DNA of 24,701 nt from a virus. The DNA lies in the IMG/VR virus record IMGVR_UViG_3300033892_000009, positions 1 to 24,701 of that record; one strand, 5' to 3'. Below are positions 9,915 to 18,384 of this stretch, in pieces. Each line of letters starts with the position of its first letter. Position 1 is the first letter of the stretch. Both the position numbers and the translations under genes were made by a program. The notes beneath the pieces are model-generated. The model saw only the letters and a list, made by a program, of their open reading frames with translations, searched no databases and was not told the DNA's origin.

Positions 9915-11228
9915 TTAGGTGGCCGTTGTAACGTTCGTCCAAGTCGTACTGCCGCTCGTATTGACATAAAGCCGCGTGCTTGTGCTTGAGCCATCCGTTC
10001 GAATGTAGAGAGAACCTTTTGCTGCTGAGAGCGTAGGCGCTCCCGAGCCGACAAAAATTCCGAGGTTTGCCGTCGCGGTGAACTTGAGACCTATGGAGTT
10101 GTCACCGCCAGCAGGGACGGTAGCAACCGGCCTGATCGTCACCGCCTTATCCGTGTCGAGGGACATATTTTCTTGGACATTATTCGTCCCCATCCGGAAC
10201 GGATGATTTGTTGAGGTGTAGAGACCGCCATATCCTCCAGCCGCGTAAGCAAATGCGACAAACTTAACTGGCGTGCCTGAAGTATCCGAGACAGATAGAT
10301 AGCGAGCCCCAGCCGCGGAAACAGTTACCTCGGTGCCATTATCAGTGATATTCGCGGCAGCGATGATACCGTTTGTGCTTGTACCGACCGCGACCTTACC
10401 GGCACCAAGCGTTCCACTCAACTGCACGGCGCTGTCTGCCTTAGTGCCTTGAGCTGCTGTGGCGAACAACAACGCCAGCGCCGCCTTCAGATTCGCCCAT
10501 GTCATCTTTTTCAGAACATTCGATGCTTCACTATCGACGATAGGAAATTCATCGGCGTTGGCAGGCGTCGTCTTACTTGTCGCAGAGTGGGTTTCTCCAG
10601 CGACGTCGCCGCCACCAGAAAATGTAAAACCATTCGACCAGTCTCCGCTGGACGCCGATTCCTTGAAATACAACGTTGGAAGATCGCTGTTTGAGGAATC
10701 ACTCTCGACTAGAACAGCGAAGTTCTTGGCCTCACCATCATATGCCGCGCGGGCAGCGATATCAGGCACGACCTGATCTGGACTGAAGTTCCGGCCATTT
10801 GTGCCAGGGCTCCCCTCAGGTCCGACAATTTGCGATCCCGATGACCATCCCCCAGCACTCAAGCGGATATAGAGAAGCTCGGTATCAGTTCCGAAATAAG
10901 TAAAGCCGGGGTCTTCACTATCGAAGGCCACTCGCCCCGAAAGCGGCCCAGCGGCGTCGATACCAATACCCGCCCCGCTGGAAATGACCTTCCAAATACC
11001 TCCACTGCCATCGACGATGACGGAGATGCCATTATCAGCACTGGTTGTGTCGCTTGTATCCCGATAGAAGAACGAAACCACAGACTGAATATAGACCAGC
11101 CAGAACGTCGATCCATCGAGCGCGCGCAACGCATCAGGATTCCCGAGGCGTAGCGGCAAATAGGCGCGCGCATTTGCCTTCTCAACCGGAACGTTATCCT
11201 GAAATACTGGATGCGGATTTCCAGACAT
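9915..11228 (-). CDS. Phage tail fibre protein (437 aa)
   Basis: Starts MSGNPHPVFQDNVPVEKANA with TGATG overlap to the preceding gene. The N-terminal region (residues 40-80) contains TFWLVYIQSVVSFFYRDTSD and SADNGISVIVDGSGGIWKVI, resembling the N-terminus of the fibre at 11581. Around residue 135 is a short collagen-like stretch, GPEGSPGTNG. The middle has typical fibre shaft motifs (LKAALALLFATAAQGTKADS, AVQLSGTLGAGKVAVG) and the end reads LSAAKGSLYIRTDGSSTSTR, LYVNTSGSTTWTNV, the common C-terminal module of phage fibres. It probably forms the receptor-binding trimer at the tail tip. It is the last structural gene before the reversed insertion. Confidence 0.85.
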   Translation of the reverse strand: MSGNPHPVFQDNVPVEKANARAYLPLRLGNPDALRALDGSTFWLVYIQSVVSFFYRDTSDTTSADNGISVIVDGSGGIWKVISSGAGIGIDAAGPLSGRVAFDSEDPGFTYFGTDTELLYIRLSAGGWSSGSQIVGPEGSPGTNGRNFSPDQVVPDIAARAAYDGEAKNFAVLVESDSSNSDLPTLYFKESASSGDWSNGFTFSGGGDVAGETHSATSKTTPANADEFPIVDSEASNVLKKMTWANLKAALALLFATAAQGTKADSAVQLSGTLGAGKVAVGTSTNGIIAAANITDNGTEVTVSAAGARYLSVSDTSGTPVKFVAFAYAAGGYGGLYTSTNHPFRMGTNNVQENMSLDTDKAVTIRPVATVPAGGDNSIGLKFTATANLGIFVGSGAPTLSAAKGSLYIRTDGSSTSTRLYVNTSGSTTWTNVTTAT

Positions 11229-11581
11229 CAGTTCAAATCCTCAAATGCAGCGACGATCTGCTCCAGCGTCGTGATGGCACCGGACAAAATCGCGTCGTCG
11301 ATTTCTTTGTTTCGATTGAAACAGGCTTGGACATGCGCCGTCACGGCATCACCTGCCGAGATGACTGTCTCGTTGCTCAGCGGGACGTAAATCCCGTCCG
11401 CGACCTTCCAGTTATCGATTTGGAACGTCGGATCGCCCTTCGCCATAACGTAGGCAGAGGTTAGGACCCTCTGGGAATCCGTGTCCGTCTCCAGCCTCAT
11501 GCCGTTGAAGTCGAGGCCGGAAACCACCCTCTTCTGACGTTCAGCCGCAGCCCAAGCCAAAAGTGTTTGGATATCAGCCAT
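11228..11581 (-). CDS. DUF4376 phage tail protein (117 aa)
   Basis: Begins MADIQTLLAWAAAERQKRVV; it has the DUF4376 pattern: a helix, a strand-rich part with SGLDFNGMRLETDTDSQRVL, then KGDPTFQIDNWKVADGIYVP and a C-terminal helix VTAHVQACFNRNKEIDDAIL. Proteins with this domain sit next to tail fibres in many phages and are thought to be fibre assembly or fibre-linked factors. It overlaps the genes on both sides by one base (TAATG and TGATG), so the three tail-tip genes are translationally linked. Confidence 0.8.
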   Translation of the reverse strand: MADIQTLLAWAAAERQKRVVSGLDFNGMRLETDTDSQRVLTSAYVMAKGDPTFQIDNWKVADGIYVPLSNETVISAGDAVTAHVQACFNRNKEIDDAILSGAITTLEQIVAAFEDLN

Positions 11582-12876
11582 TAGGCCGCCTCTTCTATCT
11601 CGAAGTCTCGTCTGGTAAGTGAACTGGCATCAACAGAGACGGCTGGTGCCGCCCTAGAAATGAGAGCAACCGTGTATGAGTGAGAAGATGCATCTGGCGC
11701 TGTCAGCGTGAACCAATGATCAAGATGCGTCAGATATGGTCCAGCTACTGAAGCCGTAATCATGCTATCGATAAGCGGGATAAGTTGCCAGGCCACCGCA
11801 TTTGTTCCGCTATCGCGAAAGATTGCGATGACCAAGTTTCCACTTCCAGCACCGCCCGCTTGTGCGTAAGAAACGTCTGCAGAGTAATGCAGACGCAGGG
11901 TTGCTCCTGTTTTCTTTGCTGAGAAGCTAAGCGTCACCGCATCGATAAGGCGGCGCACAGACGTCGTGGGCGGAGTCGAATTTGAATATGTGTAAGATGT
12001 GTTTCCGGTAGGAGCTGTCGTCGAACCAGACGCTGTCGAAACGACCTTCCGATCAATCCACGTTCCTGCTGTCGAGAGCCATGCCGTGCCGTTCCAGGTG
12101 AACGACGAGCTTTGAGACTTGTCGTAGACCGACCAGCCGTTCTGTGGTGCATAGAACGTCCACGTCCCGGAAACCTCACAGATAGCTATCTGCTTGTCTT
12201 TGCCAAGCCACGCACCGGTTGCACTAGCGCCGACAACGTACAGCAGCCCCTTCGTGGCCGTCGGCGGCGCGGTCGTCGTCTGATTTTCGACCTCGAACTT
12301 GGCGCCCCAGCCAAGCGCGGCGGAGAACGGAATACTGGCAGCGTCGAACGACCGTGCACCTGGCCCATAGACCCAGCCGGACGACGTATACGAAATGAAC
12401 CCGCCTACGGATTCATCGAGAACCCATTGCCCAATCGTCGGTATCTGAAATTTCCAGCCGTTCGGCGTCCAGACTGCTAGATCGTCTTGGTGTGACGACC
12501 AGTCTCCAGTCGCACCCGCCGGGACACCGTACTTGTCGCCAAGGGCCGGATTGGCGGGCGGATCGGTGACAGTGAACGATAGCACGGACTTGAAGTCGTA
12601 ATCGCCAGCCGTCTTATATCGATAGCCATCTGCGGTGACGATGACCGCAACGCCATCATGATCTGATGTCGTGTCGTTCGGATCGAGCCAGAAGATTGAT
12701 CCGTTAAACCCGAGAGCTTGAGGTAATGCACCGGTATCGGAATCCAAAGCATCAAACGTCGACGGGTCTTCTGACGACGTGAAGATATAGGCAACGCGCT
12801 TGATGAGAAAATTGCGCAATACCGGCGCGCTCGGTGCTCCCGTGGTTGGGAGTGCCGAAATAACCTCATTGTCCAT
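11581..12876 (-). CDS. DUF2793-containing tail fibre/spike protein (431 aa)
   Basis: Begins MDNEVISALPTTGAPSAPVL. Residues 50-95 include SIFWLDPNDTTSDHDGVAVI. Then two DUF2793-like units follow one another: PPANPALGDKYGVPAGATGD to about YTSSGW, and PPTATKGLLYVVGASATGAW to FTWNGTAW; both share the G-x-x-Y-x-V-x-x-x-A-T-G-x-W and W-x-Y/F motifs. The C-terminal 150 residues are Ser/Thr-rich beta sequence with LTRRDFEIEEAA at the end. DUF2793 is found in surface fibres of GTA and rhizobial phages and is thought to bind host surface polysaccharide. Start 3 bases after the tip protein gene. Confidence 0.8.
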   Translation of the reverse strand: MDNEVISALPTTGAPSAPVLRNFLIKRVAYIFTSSEDPSTFDALDSDTGALPQALGFNGSIFWLDPNDTTSDHDGVAVIVTADGYRYKTAGDYDFKSVLSFTVTDPPANPALGDKYGVPAGATGDWSSHQDDLAVWTPNGWKFQIPTIGQWVLDESVGGFISYTSSGWVYGPGARSFDAASIPFSAALGWGAKFEVENQTTTAPPTATKGLLYVVGASATGAWLGKDKQIAICEVSGTWTFYAPQNGWSVYDKSQSSSFTWNGTAWLSTAGTWIDRKVVSTASGSTTAPTGNTSYTYSNSTPPTTSVRRLIDAVTLSFSAKKTGATLRLHYSADVSYAQAGGAGSGNLVIAIFRDSGTNAVAWQLIPLIDSMITASVAGPYLTHLDHWFTLTAPDASSHSYTVALISRAAPAVSVDASSLTRRDFEIEEAA

Positions 12877-12879
12877 TTA

Positions 12880-14532
12880 TCAGCTCACATCCAGCGGAGG
12901 CAGGGTGAAGTCGGGCTCATCGACGGCAGGATTCCAATCGATCGGAATGTTCGGGTCGCATTCTTTGAGCGAGATCGGCAGGCCCGAGAAGTCGTCGAGA
13001 AACCCGGTGCTCACGACGTCGTAGAGCCCATTCATTTTGGTGTAGATTCGCGAGTCGACGCGAACACATGCGCCGGCGGCCAGATCGTCTCCAATGGCCT
13101 TAACCCTGATATTACAGGTCAGACTCCGCGGCAGACGTGATGTTTCGAGAAACTGCTTCTCTGTCTGGGCTACTGCGCGATAGTCGGAATGAAACGGAAG
13201 CCGGATGTTCTTCGTGATCTTCTCGCCGTCGGCCTCGATCAGATCTTCGCGCGTGAGCGTCGGTGCGTCAGTATCCTGATATTCGCGGTCGGAGGACGAG
13301 AACCTGGCCGTCACCTCATTGACCAAATCGGTCTTTGCCCGGTTTTTCTGGAAATCGAACCCGCCCATAAGCATGTTGTCGTCGATTGTCAGAACCGGTG
13401 TCCGCGGCATAAGTGGCTGGACCCACCCTCGCCCACGATCGTGTACCACAAAGCCCTGATTAGCCGTAAGCATCGCCTCCATGACGGTGCGCGGGCTTTG
13501 GTCCATCGTCACGATTCCGTCTATCGTGCTACGCGGCCGGCTGCTGCCGTCCTTATTTGCGACGGGTTGCTCGTCCCAATCGGCTGCCTTTGCGATTTCA
13601 TCCCAGCGAATGCGTCCGGCTGGGTAGTTCACACCCTGCGGGTGCCCCAGCCAGTCTGCCTGCACCAGAGAGGCGGTGCGACCAACATCCTTGCCGTCCC
13701 GTCGATACTTCCAAGTTGCCTTTGCTGCGGCAACTTCGTCGGCATCGCGCCAGTCTGTTGGATAGAATTGTGATGGGTCGCGCGGATCATAGATCGGAGT
13801 CCCCTCAATATCCATGAGTGGGCTCGGTATCGATACGCCCGTGCCCCACATAGCCTGAAAGTCGGTTGCGTCGTTGCCGTAGGTAAATTTGAAGACAGCC
13901 CGAGCGATGCCCTGCTGGCGAAAGCTAACGTCCAGATCAGGAAAATCGGCATGAAGAATGGAATCTATAGCCTGCGTCGGGAGCCCTGCTCCGAAGGACA
14001 TCGACAGGCGGCTTGTGCCGCTCTTGACGTAGACCTGCCCATCTACCGGCAGGGGCGTTACAGCCTGATCGAAACCGAACGACGAGAGCGCGATATCGTT
14101 AGTGCTGATGTGAAGACCGCGGATCGCGTTGATCTGTCGACCAGAAAGCATTAGCCCCAGATAGAGATACGGCGGCTTGCTGTCGTCGATCATGAAGACC
14201 GCACCACCAGCCCTCACCCGCCCATAAATCCACCTCTCGATTGGTGCCGACTGCTGGACGTTTCCGCGAGCCTCTGGAGCATTGATCCCGCCGGCATCAC
14301 CGACGCCCTGCCCGAGCTTCGGCTTATTGATGGCCGCGATTGCGAAAGAGCCAGCGAGCACCGCTCCGGTGATAACCGTGCCTGCGCTTAGGCCGCCGAT
14401 CGTCAGCGCCGTTCCCGCCGCGGCGCCAAATCCCGTCAAGCCGCCACCAAAGACAAGGCTGGTAATCAGAGGTGTGATGATGGGATCGCGCGGCGGATAC
14501 CGCCACGCCTCCATCCGTCGTTGCCAGTGCAT
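12880..14532 (-). CDS. Tail tip attachment (J-like) protein (550 aa)
   Basis: Starts MHWQRRMEAWRYPPRDPIIT with an N-terminal glycine-rich hydrophobic segment (residues 22-68, including FGGGLTGFGAAAGTALTIGG), then NVQQSAPIERWIYGRVRAGG and PYLYLGLMLSGRQINAIRGL, the pattern of the phage tail tip/host-specificity protein family. The rest is beta-rich, with DTDAPTLTREDLIEADGEKI and a final FSGLPISLKECDPNIPIDWN. It should form the tail tip hub through which DNA passes. ATG at 14514 is an alternative start. It directly follows the peptidase gene, the order seen in lambda-like tails (K-I-J). Confidence 0.8.
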   Translation of the reverse strand: MHWQRRMEAWRYPPRDPIITPLITSLVFGGGLTGFGAAAGTALTIGGLSAGTVITGAVLAGSFAIAAINKPKLGQGVGDAGGINAPEARGNVQQSAPIERWIYGRVRAGGAVFMIDDSKPPYLYLGLMLSGRQINAIRGLHISTNDIALSSFGFDQAVTPLPVDGQVYVKSGTSRLSMSFGAGLPTQAIDSILHADFPDLDVSFRQQGIARAVFKFTYGNDATDFQAMWGTGVSIPSPLMDIEGTPIYDPRDPSQFYPTDWRDADEVAAAKATWKYRRDGKDVGRTASLVQADWLGHPQGVNYPAGRIRWDEIAKAADWDEQPVANKDGSSRPRSTIDGIVTMDQSPRTVMEAMLTANQGFVVHDRGRGWVQPLMPRTPVLTIDDNMLMGGFDFQKNRAKTDLVNEVTARFSSSDREYQDTDAPTLTREDLIEADGEKITKNIRLPFHSDYRAVAQTEKQFLETSRLPRSLTCNIRVKAIGDDLAAGACVRVDSRIYTKMNGLYDVVSTGFLDDFSGLPISLKECDPNIPIDWNPAVDEPDFTLPPLDVS

Positions 14533-14946
14533 CTATCTTACCCGCCAAGCTCGCGCGATTTGGTCTGTCGGCAGGGCGGAGAATGCCGTCTCATTTCGTC
14601 CGACCCAGAGTTCGACGTCCCGAATGAGCCCACAAGTCGTCCCGGCCCGCTGTAAACCAATGTCTCCGACAAGGGCGAGACGAGGTTCGATTTCTCGCCA
14701 CCCTGCGGTGATCGCAACAAACTCAAGAGCGCAAGCGAAGCCACCATATTCAGCGGTGACACGAATGGCTCCGCGCTTGGTTGTGTACCGGTTTCGGAAC
14801 ATTGCTCCGGGGTCATAACCGCGAGCCTCAAGGATAATGTCCGAGAGCGACAGGAAGCAGTCGCCCCTGCCCCACTCGAAAGGATTCTCACACCACAGAT
14901 CGACGTGCCGGCGGATCGCCGCAGCCAGCGCCTCGCGCTTCCTCAC
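14533..14946 (-). CDS. DUF6950/NlpC-P60-like tail peptidase (137 aa)
   Basis: Begins MRKREALAAAIRRHVDLWCE. FEWGRGDCFLSLSDIILEAR contains the likely catalytic Cys in a DCF motif at the start of a helix, and LALVGDIGLQRAG takes the place of the GDIxL strand of NlpC/P60 and GTA peptidases; the usual catalytic His is not obvious, as in the DUF6950 group. Such tail-tip proteins open the peptidoglycan during DNA entry. It lies between the hub protein and the tip protein, the place of lambda K, and overlaps the hub gene by 4 bases. Confidence 0.75.
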   Translation of the reverse strand: MRKREALAAAIRRHVDLWCENPFEWGRGDCFLSLSDIILEARGYDPGAMFRNRYTTKRGAIRVTAEYGGFACALEFVAITAGWREIEPRLALVGDIGLQRAGTTCGLIRDVELWVGRNETAFSALPTDQIARAWRVR

Positions 14947-15497
14947 GGCGTCAGCCGCCAGTTTGTTTGCTTGTTCGCTAGCCCTGGAATGAGGCTGAGG
15001 CCACTATCGCCGGGATACTTGGCCTGCTGCGCTTCATGGGTCCACGCTTGGTTTACGGCTCGCTCTATCGTCCAAAACCCAATATTTGCTGTGATCTTCA
15101 ACGTTGCTGTCTGGCTATCCGACACACTGAGCGTCTGATAGTCCATCAGGTCATCGATAATGACGTAGGGCTCACCAACGACCTTGTTCCGCGATATTGC
15201 CGCCAACCAGAGCTTGATCGAGCGGTTGCGGACATCTCCAGCCAGCAGATCCATACTGTCGACCGGAACGCCGGCCAATTCAAAGACGACTTGCTTGACC
15301 TCAAGCGTTGTCGTTTTGGATATTCCCGTGACGCGACCGAGCGCGCCGATGCCGCGCCATGATGCGCCGTTCCAGTTCAGCGTTCCAGATCGCGACCAAA
15401 GCCAAACCGCACCGTCCGGATGGTCGACGTAGCAGAGAAGAGCGACCTCTCCGCCTTTCCGGAGATGCTGACGGAACCGCGCGTTCGTCACTGCCAC
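14943..15497 (-). CDS. DUF2163-like tail hub protein (184 aa)
   Basis: Begins MAVTNARFRQHLRKGGEVAL; further segments are WNGASWRGIGALGRVTGISK, TTTLEVKQVVFELAGVPVDS and the end KYPGDSGLSLIPGLANKQTN. This is the pattern of the DUF2163-type proteins of GTA and rhizobial siphophage tails, which form the baseplate hub between distal tail protein and tip. It is shorter than the GTA protein of this type. It overlaps the distal tail gene by 10 bases and the peptidase gene by 4. Confidence 0.65.
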   Translation of the reverse strand: MAVTNARFRQHLRKGGEVALLCYVDHPDGAVWLWSRSGTLNWNGASWRGIGALGRVTGISKTTTLEVKQVVFELAGVPVDSMDLLAGDVRNRSIKLWLAAISRNKVVGEPYVIIDDLMDYQTLSVSDSQTATLKITANIGFWTIERAVNQAWTHEAQQAKYPGDSGLSLIPGLANKQTNWRLTP

Positions 15498-16223
15498 GGC
15501 AGAACCTCAGTGAGTGAAAGACCCATGTCGCCTAGGTTAGCGAGGCCGCGAGAGATTAGGCCTTCCTGATCGGAGGCCAGACGGAAAACAGAGGTCGGGT
15601 ACCGAAGAACGATCATGTCGCCAGCCGCTATCTTCTTGCGGAGTCCTGGCTCGAAATAGAGCCGAGTTTTCCCGGTCGAATTCGTGTCAGCTTCGCGGTT
15701 TACTTCGTAGAGATGCCCGTGCTCGGCCGCGATGCCACCCGGGCGCGCTTCAAACAAGTCACCCATATTCAGGATAGCTGACGCTCTCTGGCAGCCCACG
15801 AACAACGACGCTTGTTGCCCCCTCTTCGGCGGGCTCATCAGCAACGATCGATGGCGGAAGAAAACCATCAGACCAACCGCGACCGTCTGTAAATAGCGTT
15901 CCGTCGCTCCATGGCTCCTCCGTCGGCCTGACGACGAACTGATCGCGAAATGGCTTCATCCGGTTGTAGTCAACCATCCGAACCATGCCAGTGACGCCGC
16001 GGAGCCTCGTTATGAAGCCCTGCACCTGGCGCCATGGCATGCGGTTATCGCCTGCCCGCATCGTCGGAAAAGTCAGCTTCGCAGTCCACGTCTGGACCTG
16101 AGGCCCGTATGGCGTCATCTGCCCGGTATAGGGCGACACGGATTGCAGGCTCGACGGCGCCAAAAAGAACTGGCTTTGCGTCGTTGCCCGCCAATTTTTC
16201 GGCCATTCCCAGATAGTCGGCAT
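15488..16223 (-). pseudogene. Distal tail protein gene split by a frameshift
   Basis: The first frame (16223-15759) begins MPTIWEWPKNWRATTQSQFF and ends ATSVVVRGLPESVSYPEYG. The second frame, open up to 15868, carries the expected continuation: SAILNMGDLFEARPGGIAAE, HGHLYEV, YFEPGLRKKIAAGDMIVLRY and SLTEVLPWQ. Moving +1 near 15775-15785 joins them into one chain of about 245 residues, the size of distal tail proteins in rhizobial phages. No recognised slippery site is present, so a mutation or sequencing error is the likeliest cause. Alternatively an ATG at 15766, overlapping the stop by 8 bases, could let the second half be made as its own 92-residue chain. The position between tape measure and hub fits. 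Confidence 0.72.
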
Positions 16224-16226
16224 GGC

Positions 16227-18245
16227 CTATCCCAGAAAGCGGGAATCGCGGGCATTACCGTTGCGAATGGCCGCAACGGTATCGATCTGTGTCTGGCGCG
16301 AGTTGGCGGCCAACATCCCCCGAATCTGCGCCATATCCGTTGGTGTCATTCCTGCCTGAAATGTTGGGTAGCTTCTGGCGTCGACAACAATGCTGCCTGC
16401 CGGTGCCTTCGGCGCGGGCGATGAGGGTTGAACCATCCCGACATAGCCCCCGTTGGCATAGCCGCGCTGAAGGCGTTCTAGGTTCTTCACGCCAATGCGG
16501 TTGACCGCATCCTGGTCGAAGACAAACTCGCCCTTATGGACAATGCCGGCCGGCTGATATTTTCCGCCCGCCCCCGTGAAGCCCCCGCCGTCGAAGCCAA
16601 GAAGCTTCAGGAATGGCGAAAACCCGCCACTGGAAGGCGCATTGAAAAACTGGCCGAAGATGGAATTTATCGCCATCTTCTCAAGCGTTTTGCCTAGATT
16701 GCTAAGAACGTCGTTGAGGCTCTTGCCCTCAACAATTGCATCGGCAAATGAAGATGACAGCGCTGAGCCAAGCTGCGAGCTCGCGCCATTCAGCCTGCTC
16801 ATAGCCTCGCGGGCTGCGTCATAGTTCTCGGTCGCCTGCCGGGCTCCCTCGGACGCTGAAATGAAGGACGCGCGGTGCGCCGGCGTGAGATTGATGTGGG
16901 CCTGCTCGAGTGCTTGCTCAGCGGTCATCGTGGCGCGAAGCTTCTCGTAAACGTCAATTTGCTCCTGCGTGACCTCTCCATCATCCTTCCGGATCGCATT
17001 GAGAAGCTGGAATTCCGCCCGAAGCTGCGCCTGTGCGGCGCGATTCTGCGTAACGGCTATCGTATCTGCATTAAGCGTTGCCGTGTGGCGCGTGATCTGC
17101 TCTTCCGTTCGGTCGAAGGAGTCATCTCCCTCATCCTTCGCGTTGAGCTTATCCCTCGCACTGAATGCCGGCTTATCTGGTTTCTTTGGCTTATCCTCAT
17201 CGTCGTCTTGACGATTATCGAGAATTTTATCGCGGAGTTTCTGAAATTCCTTTTCCTTGTCGATCTTCTTCTGAATCGCTGCGATCTCCGCATCATTATT
17301 GCTCAAAAATGCGGGGAGAGAACTTGTGGCTGCCTCTTTCTTAAGATCGGAAATTTTCTTTTCATATCCCTGAACGGCCCTTACGGAATCATCAAGCTCT
17401 CGCTCAAGGGTCGATGTGGGACGCGATGCAGGGCTTGCGAAACTGGCGAGACTATCAAGTAGAAGCGATCCGAGCTTCTCCATATATGGCAACACTTCGA
17501 CGATCGCTGGAATGAGACTTCCAATAGCCGTCGTCAGCTCAGCTCCAATCACTCGCGCAAGGGATGTGAGTTTTGTCTGAGCTGTCTGGGCCTGCTTAAC
17601 CATCCCTTCGTCGATTTTGATTCCTAGATCATCGGCCTGCTTAATGAGCGAATCCATCTGCGAGTTAAGACTGGCTACAAAGCCCGTCACTCTCTCACTG
17701 TCACTTCCGAATGCGGTCAGCCCAAGCTGCGCGCGCTTGACCTCATCCGTGGTTGACCCCATAGCCTTAGATAAGATTTTCAGCCTTTCCGACTGGGAGG
17801 GGGCATTCTTAAACGCCTCAACAAAGCCGCTGCCGATGTTCTGTAGCGCCTTGTAGAAATCCTTCCCGTCGTCAGTCGACTTCTTCGAGACGTCCGTGAA
17901 CGTCGTCAGCATCTTGCTTAGCTCGTCACCTGATACGCGAGCCTGCTGAGCCCCCGTGCTGAGGGCCTGCAACTCCTCGACAGGAAGGCGGGTATCTGTA
18001 GCTTTGTCTCCAAGCTCAGCCAACGCATCAACCACAGCCTTGATCGAAGCGATCGCACCCGTAACCAATGCAGCCGGGATTAGAGCCTTTATACCGCTGA
18101 AAGTCGGATTAGCGGAAGCAAACCGGTCCTCGATGCTGGAAACTTGCCTATCGGCAATATCTCCCGCGCTCTTCATGTCCCTTTCGAACTTGGTAAGCTG
18201 CGCCGAAAGCGCCACTACCAAGGCCGCGGTATCGTTACCGGCCAT
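16227..18245 (-). CDS. Tail tape measure protein (672 aa)
   Basis: Begins MAGNDTAALVVALSAQLTKF; the N-terminal helix (FERDMKSAGDIADRQVSSIE) is the usual start of phage tape measure proteins. Residues 50-75 and 230-275 are hydrophobic, and the centre (residues 285-450) is charged coiled coil (AEIAAIQKKIDKEKEFQKLR). The end has SPFLKLLGFDGGGFTGAGGK and GIVHKGEFVFDQDAVNRIGV, the conserved C-terminal motif of this family. The protein sets tail length; at about 0.15 nm per residue, 672 residues would suit a tail near 100 nm. AGGACGG precedes the ATG. It follows the tail chaperone genes as expected. Confidence 0.92.
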   Translation of the reverse strand: MAGNDTAALVVALSAQLTKFERDMKSAGDIADRQVSSIEDRFASANPTFSGIKALIPAALVTGAIASIKAVVDALAELGDKATDTRLPVEELQALSTGAQQARVSGDELSKMLTTFTDVSKKSTDDGKDFYKALQNIGSGFVEAFKNAPSQSERLKILSKAMGSTTDEVKRAQLGLTAFGSDSERVTGFVASLNSQMDSLIKQADDLGIKIDEGMVKQAQTAQTKLTSLARVIGAELTTAIGSLIPAIVEVLPYMEKLGSLLLDSLASFASPASRPTSTLERELDDSVRAVQGYEKKISDLKKEAATSSLPAFLSNNDAEIAAIQKKIDKEKEFQKLRDKILDNRQDDDEDKPKKPDKPAFSARDKLNAKDEGDDSFDRTEEQITRHTATLNADTIAVTQNRAAQAQLRAEFQLLNAIRKDDGEVTQEQIDVYEKLRATMTAEQALEQAHINLTPAHRASFISASEGARQATENYDAAREAMSRLNGASSQLGSALSSSFADAIVEGKSLNDVLSNLGKTLEKMAINSIFGQFFNAPSSGGFSPFLKLLGFDGGGFTGAGGKYQPAGIVHKGEFVFDQDAVNRIGVKNLERLQRGYANGGYVGMVQPSSPAPKAPAGSIVVDARSYPTFQAGMTPTDMAQIRGMLAANSRQTQIDTVAAIRNGNARDSRFLG

Positions 18246-18253
18246 GAACCGTC

Positions 18254-18379
18254 CTACAAATCGCCATGAAGCTTCTTCGCCGCCAGAAACTCGGCGGCCG
18301 ATGGAGCCTCAATCGCTTCTTCCGTGGAATGAGCTTTGTTGTAGCCATCTATGCAGGCTGCAAACTGATAGAGGCTCAT
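18254..18379 (-). CDS. Tail assembly chaperone, second part (T-like), 41 aa from its own ATG
   Basis: From ATG 18379: MSLYQFAACIDGYNKAHSTE, then EAIEAPSAAEFLAAKKLHGD and L. The same frame stays sensible upstream of this ATG (LSAAEIYGTGAVLGFTPQQV, then GAM), and that stretch looks like the N-terminal half of the known small chaperone family. This suggests that most of the product is made as an extension of the preceding gene by -1 frameshifting; re-initiation at 18379, five bases after the preceding stop, is the alternative. It lies directly before the tape measure gene. Confidence 0.65.
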   Translation of the reverse strand: MSLYQFAACIDGYNKAHSTEEAIEAPSAAEFLAAKKLHGDL

Positions 18380-18384
18380 TGCCC

